NCBI GenBank assembly: GCA_032160705.1
Contig: JAVHVE010000037.1
Coordinates: 62,001-126,000 of the forward strand
Direction: 5' to 3'
From: QHXM01 sp032160705
GTDB lineage: Bacteria; Acidobacteriota; Blastocatellia; Pyrinomonadales; Pyrinomonadaceae
DNA length: 64,000 nucleotides
The position numbers were made by a program, and so were the translations under genes. This document shows, piece after piece, positions 55,025-61,987 of the stretch. Within the stretch, counting starts at the first letter, position 1; each line of letters starts with the position of its first letter. The notes beneath the pieces are model-generated. The model did not search any database. It was not told the origin of the DNA and saw only the letters and a program-made list of their open reading frames with translations.

Positions 55025-57082
55025 TTAAGAGCGGCGCTTTTGTTGCTCCTCCTCGATGCGCTCCCTCAGCCAATTGAACTTCCGCTCCAGGTCTTCAACA
55101 GAAGCATCATCGCTGGGAGAGCCGCCACTATCAATCCACTCCTGATGAACCAGCCACGGACGTTTGCCAGCCAATCCTCCGTACTTGGAGACGGCCTTCT
55201 GAGTCAGCTTCCGAAACTGATCGCGGTAAGCGTAGGTTGGAAGACTCGGGTCGGGAAGAGACAGTGAGAAGGGCTGCGATTCTGAACTTCTACCACGCGA
55301 TGACCGGACTGTCCCTCCGCCCTTTGCGGGATTCGCCTGCGCTTGATCATGGCGTATGACATGAAGTCCTTGGTCGGCGGCATACCGCTTGAGAACTACC
55401 GCGAGTTGCGGTGTAGAGAGCGGGATGTTGAACTCGGCCTTGAGCCGTTCCGCATACTCCAGGTCAGCAGGGCTAAAGCTTGAGCCGTCGAAGATCACGT
55501 CATGCACTAGATGTGTAGACTCGATCGGTAGGAAGATTCCCGTATCTGTAGAACCTGATCCATTACCGCTCGTCTGATCTGCCCGGGATGGATCGAACAC
55601 CTGCTTAAGCTGGTGATCACGCTCCTCCTTTATTTGTCGTGCGTAGGTGACAAGGGGCTTCACTGCGGGGATGAACAGTCCGGCACTCTGCTCCTCCAGC
55701 CCGTCAATCATTCTCACGAAGCGCCCGACTGCCTGACGCAGGAATAACTCAGTCGTGATGTTCGTCGCGTAGACGCCAACACGAAGTCTTGGAATATCCA
55801 CCCCCTCTGAGACCATCCTCACGCACACTAAGAACCTCTGCGTTCCTTGTGCAACCTGCTTGATCTTCTCCGAGGCTCCGGGGTCTTCTGAGATTGCCAC
55901 GATGGGATCGCTTCCGGTCACACGCCGTAGCAATTTGCCGATCCTTTTGGCATGGTTCTGGTCTATGGCGATCACCAGTGCCCCGGCATCTGGATGGCCT
56001 GAGCGGCGGATCTCGGATAATTTTTCGTCCGCGGCCTTGAGTACGGCAGGGAGCCACTGGCCGCTAGTGTCGAGGATTGTCAGAAGACGTTCCGATTCGT
56101 GGTGGCGCTTCATCTCTTCAAGAAGCCACGCGTCCACAATAGATCCGTCACGGCTGAACCAGCGGGCACGGCCGTTGATGGTCAGGAAGTAGACCGGACG
56201 GCAGATTCCCTCAGCCAGTGCTTCCGGGTAGCTGTAGATGAAGTCTGCTTTCGACCTGCCTTCTTCATACGTGACGAAAGGGATCTGGCAGTTGTCATGG
56301 CGGAAAGGTGTGCCGGAAAGCGACAGTCGCGCCTCGGCGGGCTCGAACGCCTCTCTGGTTCTATTGCCCCAGGCGAGATCATCCCCGACGTGATGAATCT
56401 CGTCAAAGATCACGAGAGTTCGGCGGTCCAAGCACTGCTTGGCGTACAGTGCGGGAATCGTTGATACCTGCTGATAGGTAATGACTATGCCGTGGAAGTC
56501 TTCCCATTTTTCTACGCCCGAACCGTTCTGGAAGCGAGGTTCAACGTCAATGCCGACTTGATGTAAGACATCTGCCCACTGCTTGCAAAGGTGCTCGGTG
56601 TGGCAGACCACAACGATCCTATCAACCTGTCCTTCAATGAGCATTTGATGTGTGATGGCGGCGGCGGCAAGTGTTTTACCAGAGCCGGGAGTGGAGACGA
56701 GTAAGAAGTCACGACCGTTCCGCTCCAGCCAGCGTTGAAGCGCACGTTTCTGCCACGTGCGGAGCTGGATGTGCGCAGGCCATACACCTAAAGGCTTAGT
56801 AATAAGCTTCTCCTGTCGAATCTGTGTTAACATAAACTCTCCTTCCATTTTGTTACCCTTTTGCAGGTTGCACTCGAAACATAAGGCTTGACCATTCTGT
56901 AGGCTTGTCTCGCCACCGAGGCTCCATGGGTACCGGTGATCTGCGTGCCATCCAGCAGTGAGTACACGACCGCAACTGGCGCAACGCCCGTGCCCATATA
57001 GGAACAAGGTGGCACGTTCTGATCCCGAATAATTACGCTTCACAGAAAGAATATAAGATTTTGGTTCACAACTGTCAACCAT
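55025..57082 (-). CDS. HNH endonuclease-SF2 helicase fusion
   Basis: 685 residues. The HNH domain at about 30-80 has C34/C37, the ADH core (D48-H49), the GGETSLQNGQALCFECNLQKGN pattern and a second Cys pair at C68/C71. The SF2 helicase follows: WQKRALQRWL (Q-like motif), Walker A TPGSGKT (131-137), DEIH (227-230), SGTPF (256-260) and motif VI in QAVGRFVRMIDG (near 450). The C-terminal about 130 residues are unassigned. It is predicted to move along DNA and nick or cut it. Such HNH-helicase fusions occur in bacterial immunity gene neighbourhoods, and a defence role here is inferred from context. It is divergent from a small HTH gene, 42 bp away. Confidence 0.88.
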   Translation of the reverse strand: MVDSCEPKSYILSVKRNYSGSERATLFLYGHGRCASCGRVLTAGWHADHRYPWSLGGETSLQNGQALCFECNLQKGNKMEGEFMLTQIRQEKLITKPLGVWPAHIQLRTWQKRALQRWLERNGRDFLLVSTPGSGKTLAAAAITHQMLIEGQVDRIVVVCHTEHLCKQWADVLHQVGIDVEPRFQNGSGVEKWEDFHGIVITYQQVSTIPALYAKQCLDRRTLVIFDEIHHVGDDLAWGNRTREAFEPAEARLSLSGTPFRHDNCQIPFVTYEEGRSKADFIYSYPEALAEGICRPVYFLTINGRARWFSRDGSIVDAWLLEEMKRHHESERLLTILDTSGQWLPAVLKAADEKLSEIRRSGHPDAGALVIAIDQNHAKRIGKLLRRVTGSDPIVAISEDPGASEKIKQVAQGTQRFLVCVRMVSEGVDIPRLRVGVYATNITTELFLRQAVGRFVRMIDGLEEQSAGLFIPAVKPLVTYARQIKEERDHQLKQVFDPSRADQTSGNGSGSTDTGIFLPIESTHLVHDVIFDGSSFSPADLEYAERLKAEFNIPLSTPQLAVVLKRYAADQGLHVIRHDQAQANPAKGGGTVRSSRGRSSESQPFSLSLPDPSLPTYAYRDQFRKLTQKAVSKYGGLAGKRPWLVHQEWIDSGGSPSDDASVEDLERKFNWLRERIEEEQQKRRS

Positions 57083-57124
57083 AATCTTAGTGAATTCTGA
57101 CGAGAGGTTTCTTAATATGCTAAT

Positions 57125-57343
57125 GTGAATCTAATCACTGTATCTGAGGCGGCAAAAGAACTCGGTATCTCACGTGAGGCAGTTTATAAAGCCATTCGTG
57201 AAGGCCGCCTTACATCTGTAAATATTCTCGGTAAGATTGGAATAGAGGGGAAAGCTCTAAAGGAATATCATCCCATAGAGATTAGGGTACAAGCCGGAAA
57301 GAAACGCGCGCTGCAGAAGAAGAAAAGTAGAGCCGGAAAATAA
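57125..57343 (+). CDS. Small helix-turn-helix protein
   Basis: 72 residues, GTG start (57125). HTH_17-like: NLITVSEAAKELGISREAV, YKAIREGRLTSVNILG, followed by a basic tail (KKRALQKKKSRAGK). Excisionase/MerR-like DNA-binding. Divergent from the helicase gene with a 42-bp shared gap, so it may repress the helicase promoter. It could also be a mobile-element directionality factor. The assignment is by motif. Confidence 0.72.
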   Translation: MNLITVSEAAKELGISREAVYKAIREGRLTSVNILGKIGIEGKALKEYHPIEIRVQAGKKRALQKKKSRAGK

Positions 57344-57509
57344 TCAGCCAACCCGCTGACTAGTTAAAGTCGCTTTAGAATACTGGCATAGGGAGCAAAG
57401 ATGTGAGATGAGACACTTATTCCAGATCACTTTAACGAAGCTCTTTGAGGTTGAACACCGCCGTGCCGGTTTATCTCTCATACGGTTGGAATATCAGACA
57501 TGCAAATAT

Positions 57510-57992
57510 TCAGTAGTATTTTTCAAGCAACTTCACGGCACCGCTGATGCTGAGCCACCTGTAGAAATAGTAGAGAGCTACGCTGCAGAAGGACAGGCCC
57601 AGCACTAACGCTATTAGCTTCTCGCCGAAGCTCAGTGGCTGATTAATCATGGAAGGTGGCTCAAGCAATCCTATTACCAGGGTCATGACTCCGAATAGCA
57701 GGGCGAAAAACCCTATTCCTAGGCTGGCCCATTTCCCGGCGTCGCCTTTTACTCCTGCCGTCTCGTTCCGGTAAGCCAGAGCCTTCATCACTCGCCCCTT
57801 CTGCCTCCCGGCCACTGTCAGATGGTCTCCATCACGGATGACGGCCGGGCCGCCAGCAGAGAACATCACGGTCGTCCCGTCGTAGAGAGAGAAGATGGCG
57901 TGGTGCCTAGTCAAGACGTTAGTGTCGCTGTACCCGCCGCTGACGGAGAGGGTATGGCGCGTGCTCGACACTCTTCCTCGCCGGATCTCCAT
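57510..57992 (-). CDS. Two-helix membrane protein of the island
   Basis: 160 residues, not recognised. Residues 1-70 are beta-rich (SVSGGYSDTNVLTRHHAIFSLYDGTTVMF). Two membrane helices follow, about 88-111 (WASLGIGFFALLFGVMTLVIGLL) and about 124-145 (GEKLIALVLGLSFCSVALYYFY). It reads like a small membrane anchor with a cytoplasmic or periplasmic beta domain. No role can be given. Confidence 0.65.
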   Translation of the reverse strand: MEIRRGRVSSTRHTLSVSGGYSDTNVLTRHHAIFSLYDGTTVMFSAGGPAVIRDGDHLTVAGRQKGRVMKALAYRNETAGVKGDAGKWASLGIGFFALLFGVMTLVIGLLEPPSMINQPLSFGEKLIALVLGLSFCSVALYYFYRWLSISGAVKLLEKYY

Positions 57993-58180
57993 AGTCTTAC
58001 CGCTCGTGAGTAATAAGCAAGCAGCGCCTAGTTGTCCTAATGTGATTTACCGTTGCCCTAGAGCTATAGCCACACTACAATGCTCCGTCTTAATGCATAG
58101 GGCGCCTCTACATCGTGTCGTGTGATGGGCGCTGCCGCTGAGTCCACAAGATTCGATCTTTCGGCAGATAGAAGGCGCAG

Positions 58181-58229
58181 AAGATTTGTAGTGACAAATG
58201 TAACGGTTACATTTGTCACTACAAATCTT
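58181..58229. promoter_or_regulatory. 49-bp perfect palindrome upstream of XRE gene 2
   Basis: Bases 58181-58204 are the exact complement of 58206-58229 around a single central G (58205), with the inner word GTGACAAATGTAAC. It lies about 72 bp before the XRE ATG. It could be an operator, a transcription end for the minus-strand side, or a processing site of a mobile element. It is longer than any operator normally needs. Confidence 0.7.
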
Positions 58230-58276
58230 ACTTATTGGCTCGCCCCCTGTCAACAAATCTGGCTCAAGGCGGATGC

Positions 58277-58308
58277 TTCCCGTTCAGGAGGTTCAACCTG
58301 AATGGGAA
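58277..58308 (+). promoter_or_regulatory. Start-site hairpin enclosing Shine-Dalgarno and ATG of XRE gene 2
   Basis: TTCCCGTTCAGG (58277-58288) pairs with CCTGAATGGGAA (58297-58308), 12 pairs with one G-U, over an 8-nt loop. Shine-Dalgarno AGGAGG (58286-58291) and the ATG (58302) are both within it. It has the same logic as the hairpin at 47350-47371, with a different stem sequence. Confidence 0.7.
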
Positions 58309-58619
58309 CGATATCGCGTGAGAGCCCGAGGTACCTGGCTCGAAAACTGCTCAAAATTCGAAAGACGATTGACGGTGGGCTTTCCCAAGAGGAGATGGTC
58401 AAGCGTCTCGGCCTCGGCAGCAGAATCAACCGGACGTACATCTCTAAATACGAGAACGGGGTGCTTGAGCCTTCGCTCAAGGTGCTGCTCCGCTACGCGG
58501 AATTGGCGGGAGTTTATCTGGATGTGTTGGCGGACGACAAGTTGAAGCTGCCGGACAAGTTGCCGTGCGTTCCAAAGAGTGAGGGTGCTGGAAGGAAGCA
58601 AGCGACCGATAAAAGGTGA
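58302..58619 (+). CDS. XRE-family regulator (second copy of family)
   Basis: 105 residues from ATG 58302. HTH_3 domain: ARKLLKIRKTIDGGLSQEEMVKRLG, RTYISKYENGVLEPSLKVLLRYA, then LADDKLKLPDKLPCVPK, the same tail as in the XRE gene at 47369. Overall the two are related but not identical, so they likely bind different sites. It is preceded by a 49-bp palindrome and a start-site hairpin. The next gene (59120) lies 500 bp away, so a direct operon is not certain. It may control the island's defence genes. Confidence 0.87.
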   Translation: MGTISRESPRYLARKLLKIRKTIDGGLSQEEMVKRLGLGSRINRTYISKYENGVLEPSLKVLLRYAELAGVYLDVLADDKLKLPDKLPCVPKSEGAGRKQATDKR

Positions 58620-59119
58620 CGCATTAGTAAAGGGTGGGAGCGTCTGACAGCCTTGTGATTTAGTGGGGTGAGCATTGATCGGCATCTGTTCAAATTTTGG
58701 CAAGCGTTATTATATATGCCCAAATTCGAACATGATTCCTTACCCATCTAGGATTTAGACACAAACCTGCCGTCTTGATACTCGGCAAGGCCGTGGTAAA
58801 ACTTGCCGGATTATTACGACCCACAAATGTCGCCGAAATGTGCCCGTATTTACTGAAAATAGACTATCATTTCTTTTGCGTTCTCTTAGGACGCACATCT
58901 TGCGGCTCTCGACTACTTTCAACTCTTTCCACCAACAAAATGATTGCGTTGGCAGCTCCAATTGGCCTGCGCCGGGAACCTTGCAAACTCTTGATTGGTG
59001 GGCGTTTAGCATGTTTCCGATAGTGCATCTTTTCGGAATTTATTCATTGACTAAAAATAGTCTTTAGCCCATCATTCAGGGCGTTCTGAGCCTCGAAAAT
59101 AGCTCCGAGGAGAAGTCCA
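58620..59119. other. Intergenic region, no convincing gene
   Basis: 500 bp between XRE gene 2 and the HNH-like gene. Open frames of 75-85 codons exist on both strands (58775-59023 on plus) but show no family pattern. A Shine-Dalgarno GAGGAG (59107-59112) belongs to the downstream GTG start. No tRNA or terminator stands out. Confidence 0.5.
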
Positions 59120-60091
59120 GTGACGGACATGAAAGACGAAGTCGTCAGCCTGGGCAGCCAGCACAGCAGCCTGATATCACACCTCTCCTCTTTGCTCCTT
59201 TCGGCGGGCAACATAAAAGACCCGATAGGCTTGACACGGAAATTAAGCGGCACGACGCCCGACCCTCTATTGCAACACTTATGGGCCTGCATTCCCCCGA
59301 CAGACCAGACCGCGCTGCAAGAAACGTCACTCGGTAAGAAACAGAGGAAGGTAATTCTGACGGCCGCCTTGAACGCCTTATTGCATGGCGACTTGCTCTA
59401 TGATCCTGCGCGTTTTGCCGGCATCGACCTGACTCCGGAGACGCAGGCGTTGTTGGGGAAGCGACCCACGGGGCCGAGCCTCGTGTTCCTGAACCGGAGG
59501 CTGCTGGCGGAGGCTTTCCCGGCAGAGATACGGGCGGTTCCACATCCCGGCTACTTCTGGCTCGCATACGAGTGGTGCAATCTTTTACCGGCTTGCGAAG
59601 ACTGTAACCGCTGTAGCAGGCGAAAAACCGGAGGCGAGCTGATAGGTAAAGGAACGCGATTTCCCGTAAGGGGTCAACACGTGGCCGCGCCGGGCGAGGA
59701 GTCTCACGAAGAACCCCTGCTCATAAACCCCGCCTCGCCGGACGAGTACCCCTCGTTACACATCGAGATTGACGAACTCGGGGTCGTCATCCCCAAGTCG
59801 GAGCGGGGGGCCGTCTGCGAGCGCGTGTTCGAGTTCAATCTAAGAGAGGCGCTGGTGAGAAAAAGGAAAGAAGCCTTTGAGGACAGCGCCGACTCCGTCC
59901 TAAACCTCATTTTCGCGTGGGTGATCAAAGACTGGAAGAAGAGGGACAGGTGCCTCAAAAAACTTGAGGCTTACAAGGCGGGCCGCGCGCCCTACTCCGC
60001 GGCGGGCCGGACAGGGATGTCGCGGAAGCTCGGCAAAGAAATCCCCATCCATAGCGCCTTGGTAGATATTCTTGAGCAGCTTTGCGCCTGA
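59120..60091 (+). CDS. HNH-like protein with altered catalytic motif
   Basis: 323 residues, GTG start (Shine-Dalgarno GAGGAG, 7-nt spacing). Residues about 145-215 match the HNH proteins that sit beside ATPases in Septu- and retron-type systems: GYFWLAYEWCNLLPACEDCNRCSRRKTGG, LIGKGTRFPV and EEPLLINPASPDEYPSLHIEID. The expected D/E-H-F/Y-R-P-K segment with the catalytic His is absent; the region reads LLAEAFPAEIRAVPHP. The protein may therefore be catalytically dead, or use another His. The N-terminal about 130 residues and the C-terminal helical part are unassigned. No ATPase partner is adjacent; the nearest large partner is the kinase-TIR gene. Confidence 0.72.
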   Translation: MTDMKDEVVSLGSQHSSLISHLSSLLLSAGNIKDPIGLTRKLSGTTPDPLLQHLWACIPPTDQTALQETSLGKKQRKVILTAALNALLHGDLLYDPARFAGIDLTPETQALLGKRPTGPSLVFLNRRLLAEAFPAEIRAVPHPGYFWLAYEWCNLLPACEDCNRCSRRKTGGELIGKGTRFPVRGQHVAAPGEESHEEPLLINPASPDEYPSLHIEIDELGVVIPKSERGAVCERVFEFNLREALVRKRKEAFEDSADSVLNLIFAWVIKDWKKRDRCLKKLEAYKAGRAPYSAAGRTGMSRKLGKEIPIHSALVDILEQLCA

Positions 60092-60389
60092 ACACGGAGG
60101 CGCGCGTCGGTCACCGCCGGGTATTCCTTGGACTTCGTGTTCGAAATAATGGCCGCCGAGCTGGGATCATTAGACGCGATGGCCGCCTACTACGACTCCC
60201 TAAAAATGACACTCCGTCCAGAGCCTGTTCGGGATAGCTGCCTAGCAGAGTTCATCAAAGACCTTTCCACACTTCAATATATTTCTTGCAACATCTATGA
60301 AGCAGGCTGTTGTGTCAAGCGCTATCTCAAACACACTTCACCTCTCTCGGCACGAGTCCGCTTCATGGCTGCGACATAAGGTGACTTGC
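60092..60389. other. Gap before the insertion sequence
   Basis: 300 bp. An 83-codon frame on plus (60128-60379, MAAELGSLDAMAAYYDSLK...) has a TTG start and an unfamiliar sequence, and may be a fragment. Its end lies at the left edge of the insertion sequence, so truncation by the insertion is possible. Confidence 0.4.
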
Positions 60390-60400
60390 TGCGCATGAGA

Positions 60401-60565
60401 TCGCACCTTTATTGTTGCTGTCGAATGTTCCTCGTTCGAGCAAAAGCACCGAGCCGCGGTCAATCATCTATGCGGGCATTTACTAGCCCATGAGGTTTGC
60501 TTCGCATTCTTCCTCTCGACAAGAAGAGGCCGGCTGCCCAATCACAGACCTCAGGCATCAAGAGC
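60401..60565 (-). ncRNA. Candidate guide (bridge/seek) RNA region of the insertion sequence
   Basis: About 165 bp between the transposase stop and the subterminal repeat. In IS1111 elements the guide RNA that pairs with target and donor lies after the transposase; in IS110 proper it lies before it. Here the untranslated stretch after the transposase is the longer of the two. I did not fold it, and no motif proves transcription. Confidence 0.35.
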
Positions 60566-61606
60566 CTATGTTGCAAGTCGGGCAAGCCGTGCTTCGACAC
60601 CCCTACGCAGGAACTCCACGTAATCTATGCGGTCACGCAAAAGAATGTAGCCACGGATCAAGAGCTTTCGCGCCACCGCTACTTTGGCCTTCTGTGCGCC
60701 CCGCCTGTGTAAGAGTCGCAGATAGAACCTCTTCAACTCCTCGTCCCTTCTAACCGTAATCTGCGCCGCTTCCACCAACAAATAACGTAACAGCCGTGAT
60801 CCGCTCTTACTGATGGAGCCGAACCTCTGCTTATCTCCAGAAGAGTATTCCATCGGCTCTAGCCCCACATAGGCTGCCACCTTCCGTCCCCCGCCGAAGC
60901 GAGCTACCGGTTCTAGGCTATGCACTAAAGCCAGCGAAGTTAAGAGTCCGATGCCCGGATGCGTCTGCAATCGCAGCACGCGCTCGTCAGTTCGCGCCTG
61001 GCGTTCAAGCCATTGATCGACATCTTTGATTCGGGAGTTCAGGCCCTCAACTAGCGAAAGCCACGCCTCGCGCTGGTGAGCCATCGCCGCGCTCATCGGC
61101 AATTGCATGAACCGCTCACGCCCTTTCCGGCTGAGCAGCTTCGAGCGCCCAGCCGAACCAGCGCTGAAAGCGAGCGCCTGCAAACTGTTCTTGGCACGGG
61201 TCCGTATCTGCACTAGCTTGTGGCGATAGCGCAAGTATCGCAGCACCTCGCAACTCTCCAATGAAGGCCGGTGAATACGAGGAAACTCCCCTTTGAGCAG
61301 TAGATCAAGAAGGAGACTGGCGTCGCACCGGTCATTCTTCTGTCTTCGTTTGGCTAACCTTCTGATCTCGGCAGCATCTCCGATGAGCACCTGATGGCCG
61401 AGTCCTTCAACCAGTTCGACGAACCAGGTGCTGTATCCGCTAGCCTCCAGCCCGACGACAACTTCATCCGTGAACTGGGAATAGAAACTACCAACGTCAT
61501 CGCTTTGGTGATCTAACTCTCTGAGATGAATCACCCCATCAGCCGTATCGCAATAACAAATCGTTTGTTGACGTGCATGGAAGTCAACGCCACAATAGAT
61601 CGCCAT
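60566..61606 (-). CDS. IS110/IS1111 family transposase
   Basis: 346 residues from ATG 61606 (MAIYCGVDFHARQ), with AGGAGG five bases upstream. DEDD-type RuvC-like N-terminal domain: GVDFHARQQTICYCD (first Asp), VVVGLEASGYSTW (Glu) and KNDRCDASLLLDLLL (Asp pair). The C-terminal Transposase_20 domain has HPGIGLLTSLALVHS and GDKQRFGSISKSGSRLLRYLLVEAAQ with the nucleophilic Ser. All catalytic residues are present, so the element looks intact. Upstream, AGGCACCTCC / GGAGGTGCCT can mask the Shine-Dalgarno in transcripts entering from outside. Confidence 0.92.
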   Translation of the reverse strand: MAIYCGVDFHARQQTICYCDTADGVIHLRELDHQSDDVGSFYSQFTDEVVVGLEASGYSTWFVELVEGLGHQVLIGDAAEIRRLAKRRQKNDRCDASLLLDLLLKGEFPRIHRPSLESCEVLRYLRYRHKLVQIRTRAKNSLQALAFSAGSAGRSKLLSRKGRERFMQLPMSAAMAHQREAWLSLVEGLNSRIKDVDQWLERQARTDERVLRLQTHPGIGLLTSLALVHSLEPVARFGGGRKVAAYVGLEPMEYSSGDKQRFGSISKSGSRLLRYLLVEAAQITVRRDEELKRFYLRLLHRRGAQKAKVAVARKLLIRGYILLRDRIDYVEFLRRGVEARLARLAT

Positions 61607-61675
61607 AGGCACCTCCTTTGCGGTCTCATGCGCAAAATGAGTCTATCGCAACTCGCAAGCGAGTTGGAGGTGCCT
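61607..61675 (-). promoter_or_regulatory. Hairpin masking the transposase ribosome-binding site
   Basis: AGGCACCTCC (61607-61616) is the exact complement of GGAGGTGCCT (61666-61675), and an AACTCGC-AA-GCGAGTT hairpin (61650-61665) lies inside. In a minus-strand transcript the first arm would cover the transposase Shine-Dalgarno. Insertion sequences often use this to prevent expression from read-through. Confidence 0.6.
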
Positions 61676-61987
61676 GCTTCATAACATCACAACCGACAGA
61701 TTCATGAACAAGCGATTGCAATAACATCTACACCAATCAAATTCGAGCATCAGTCTCAACACAAAGCGACGCACGAACTAAGCACCGGTCACCATGAACA
61801 GCATGTGCATTGCCATATTCTCACACGCTGATACTCCTCTCACTACTTGATTTTGGTAGTAATTACTAAGCTGACCGTTTGTGCAGCCATAAATAACTTC
61901 TTCTCTAAGTACGATTATTGGTGTTAATATTATCAACTCATTCTGCGGTTGACACTACTGCTGCCCCACTCTCCATAGGTGGCCTCA
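61676..61987. other. Intergenic region upstream of the kinase-TIR gene
   Basis: About 310 bp, AT-rich. No coding frame on either strand is convincing. The promoter of the kinase-TIR gene must lie here; no consensus box stands out. The insertion sequence lies directly upstream and may have replaced earlier regulatory DNA. Confidence 0.5.

Larger units (their letters stand above)
60390..61634 (-). mobile_element. IS110/IS1111-type insertion sequence
   Basis: The ends are marked by a subterminal inverted repeat: TGCGCATGAGATCGCA (60390-60405) against TGCGGTCTCATGCGCA (61619-61634), 15 of 16 matching when one is reversed. The transposase gene lies between on the minus strand. Subterminal inverted repeats without terminal ones are characteristic of the IS1111 branch of IS110. 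The true ends may be a few bases outside. No target duplication is expected for this family, and none was seen. Confidence 0.8.

Noticed and set aside
58775..59023. 82-codon frame between XRE gene 2 and the HNH-like gene
   Set aside because: No family pattern or clear ribosome site; another frame overlaps on the opposite strand.
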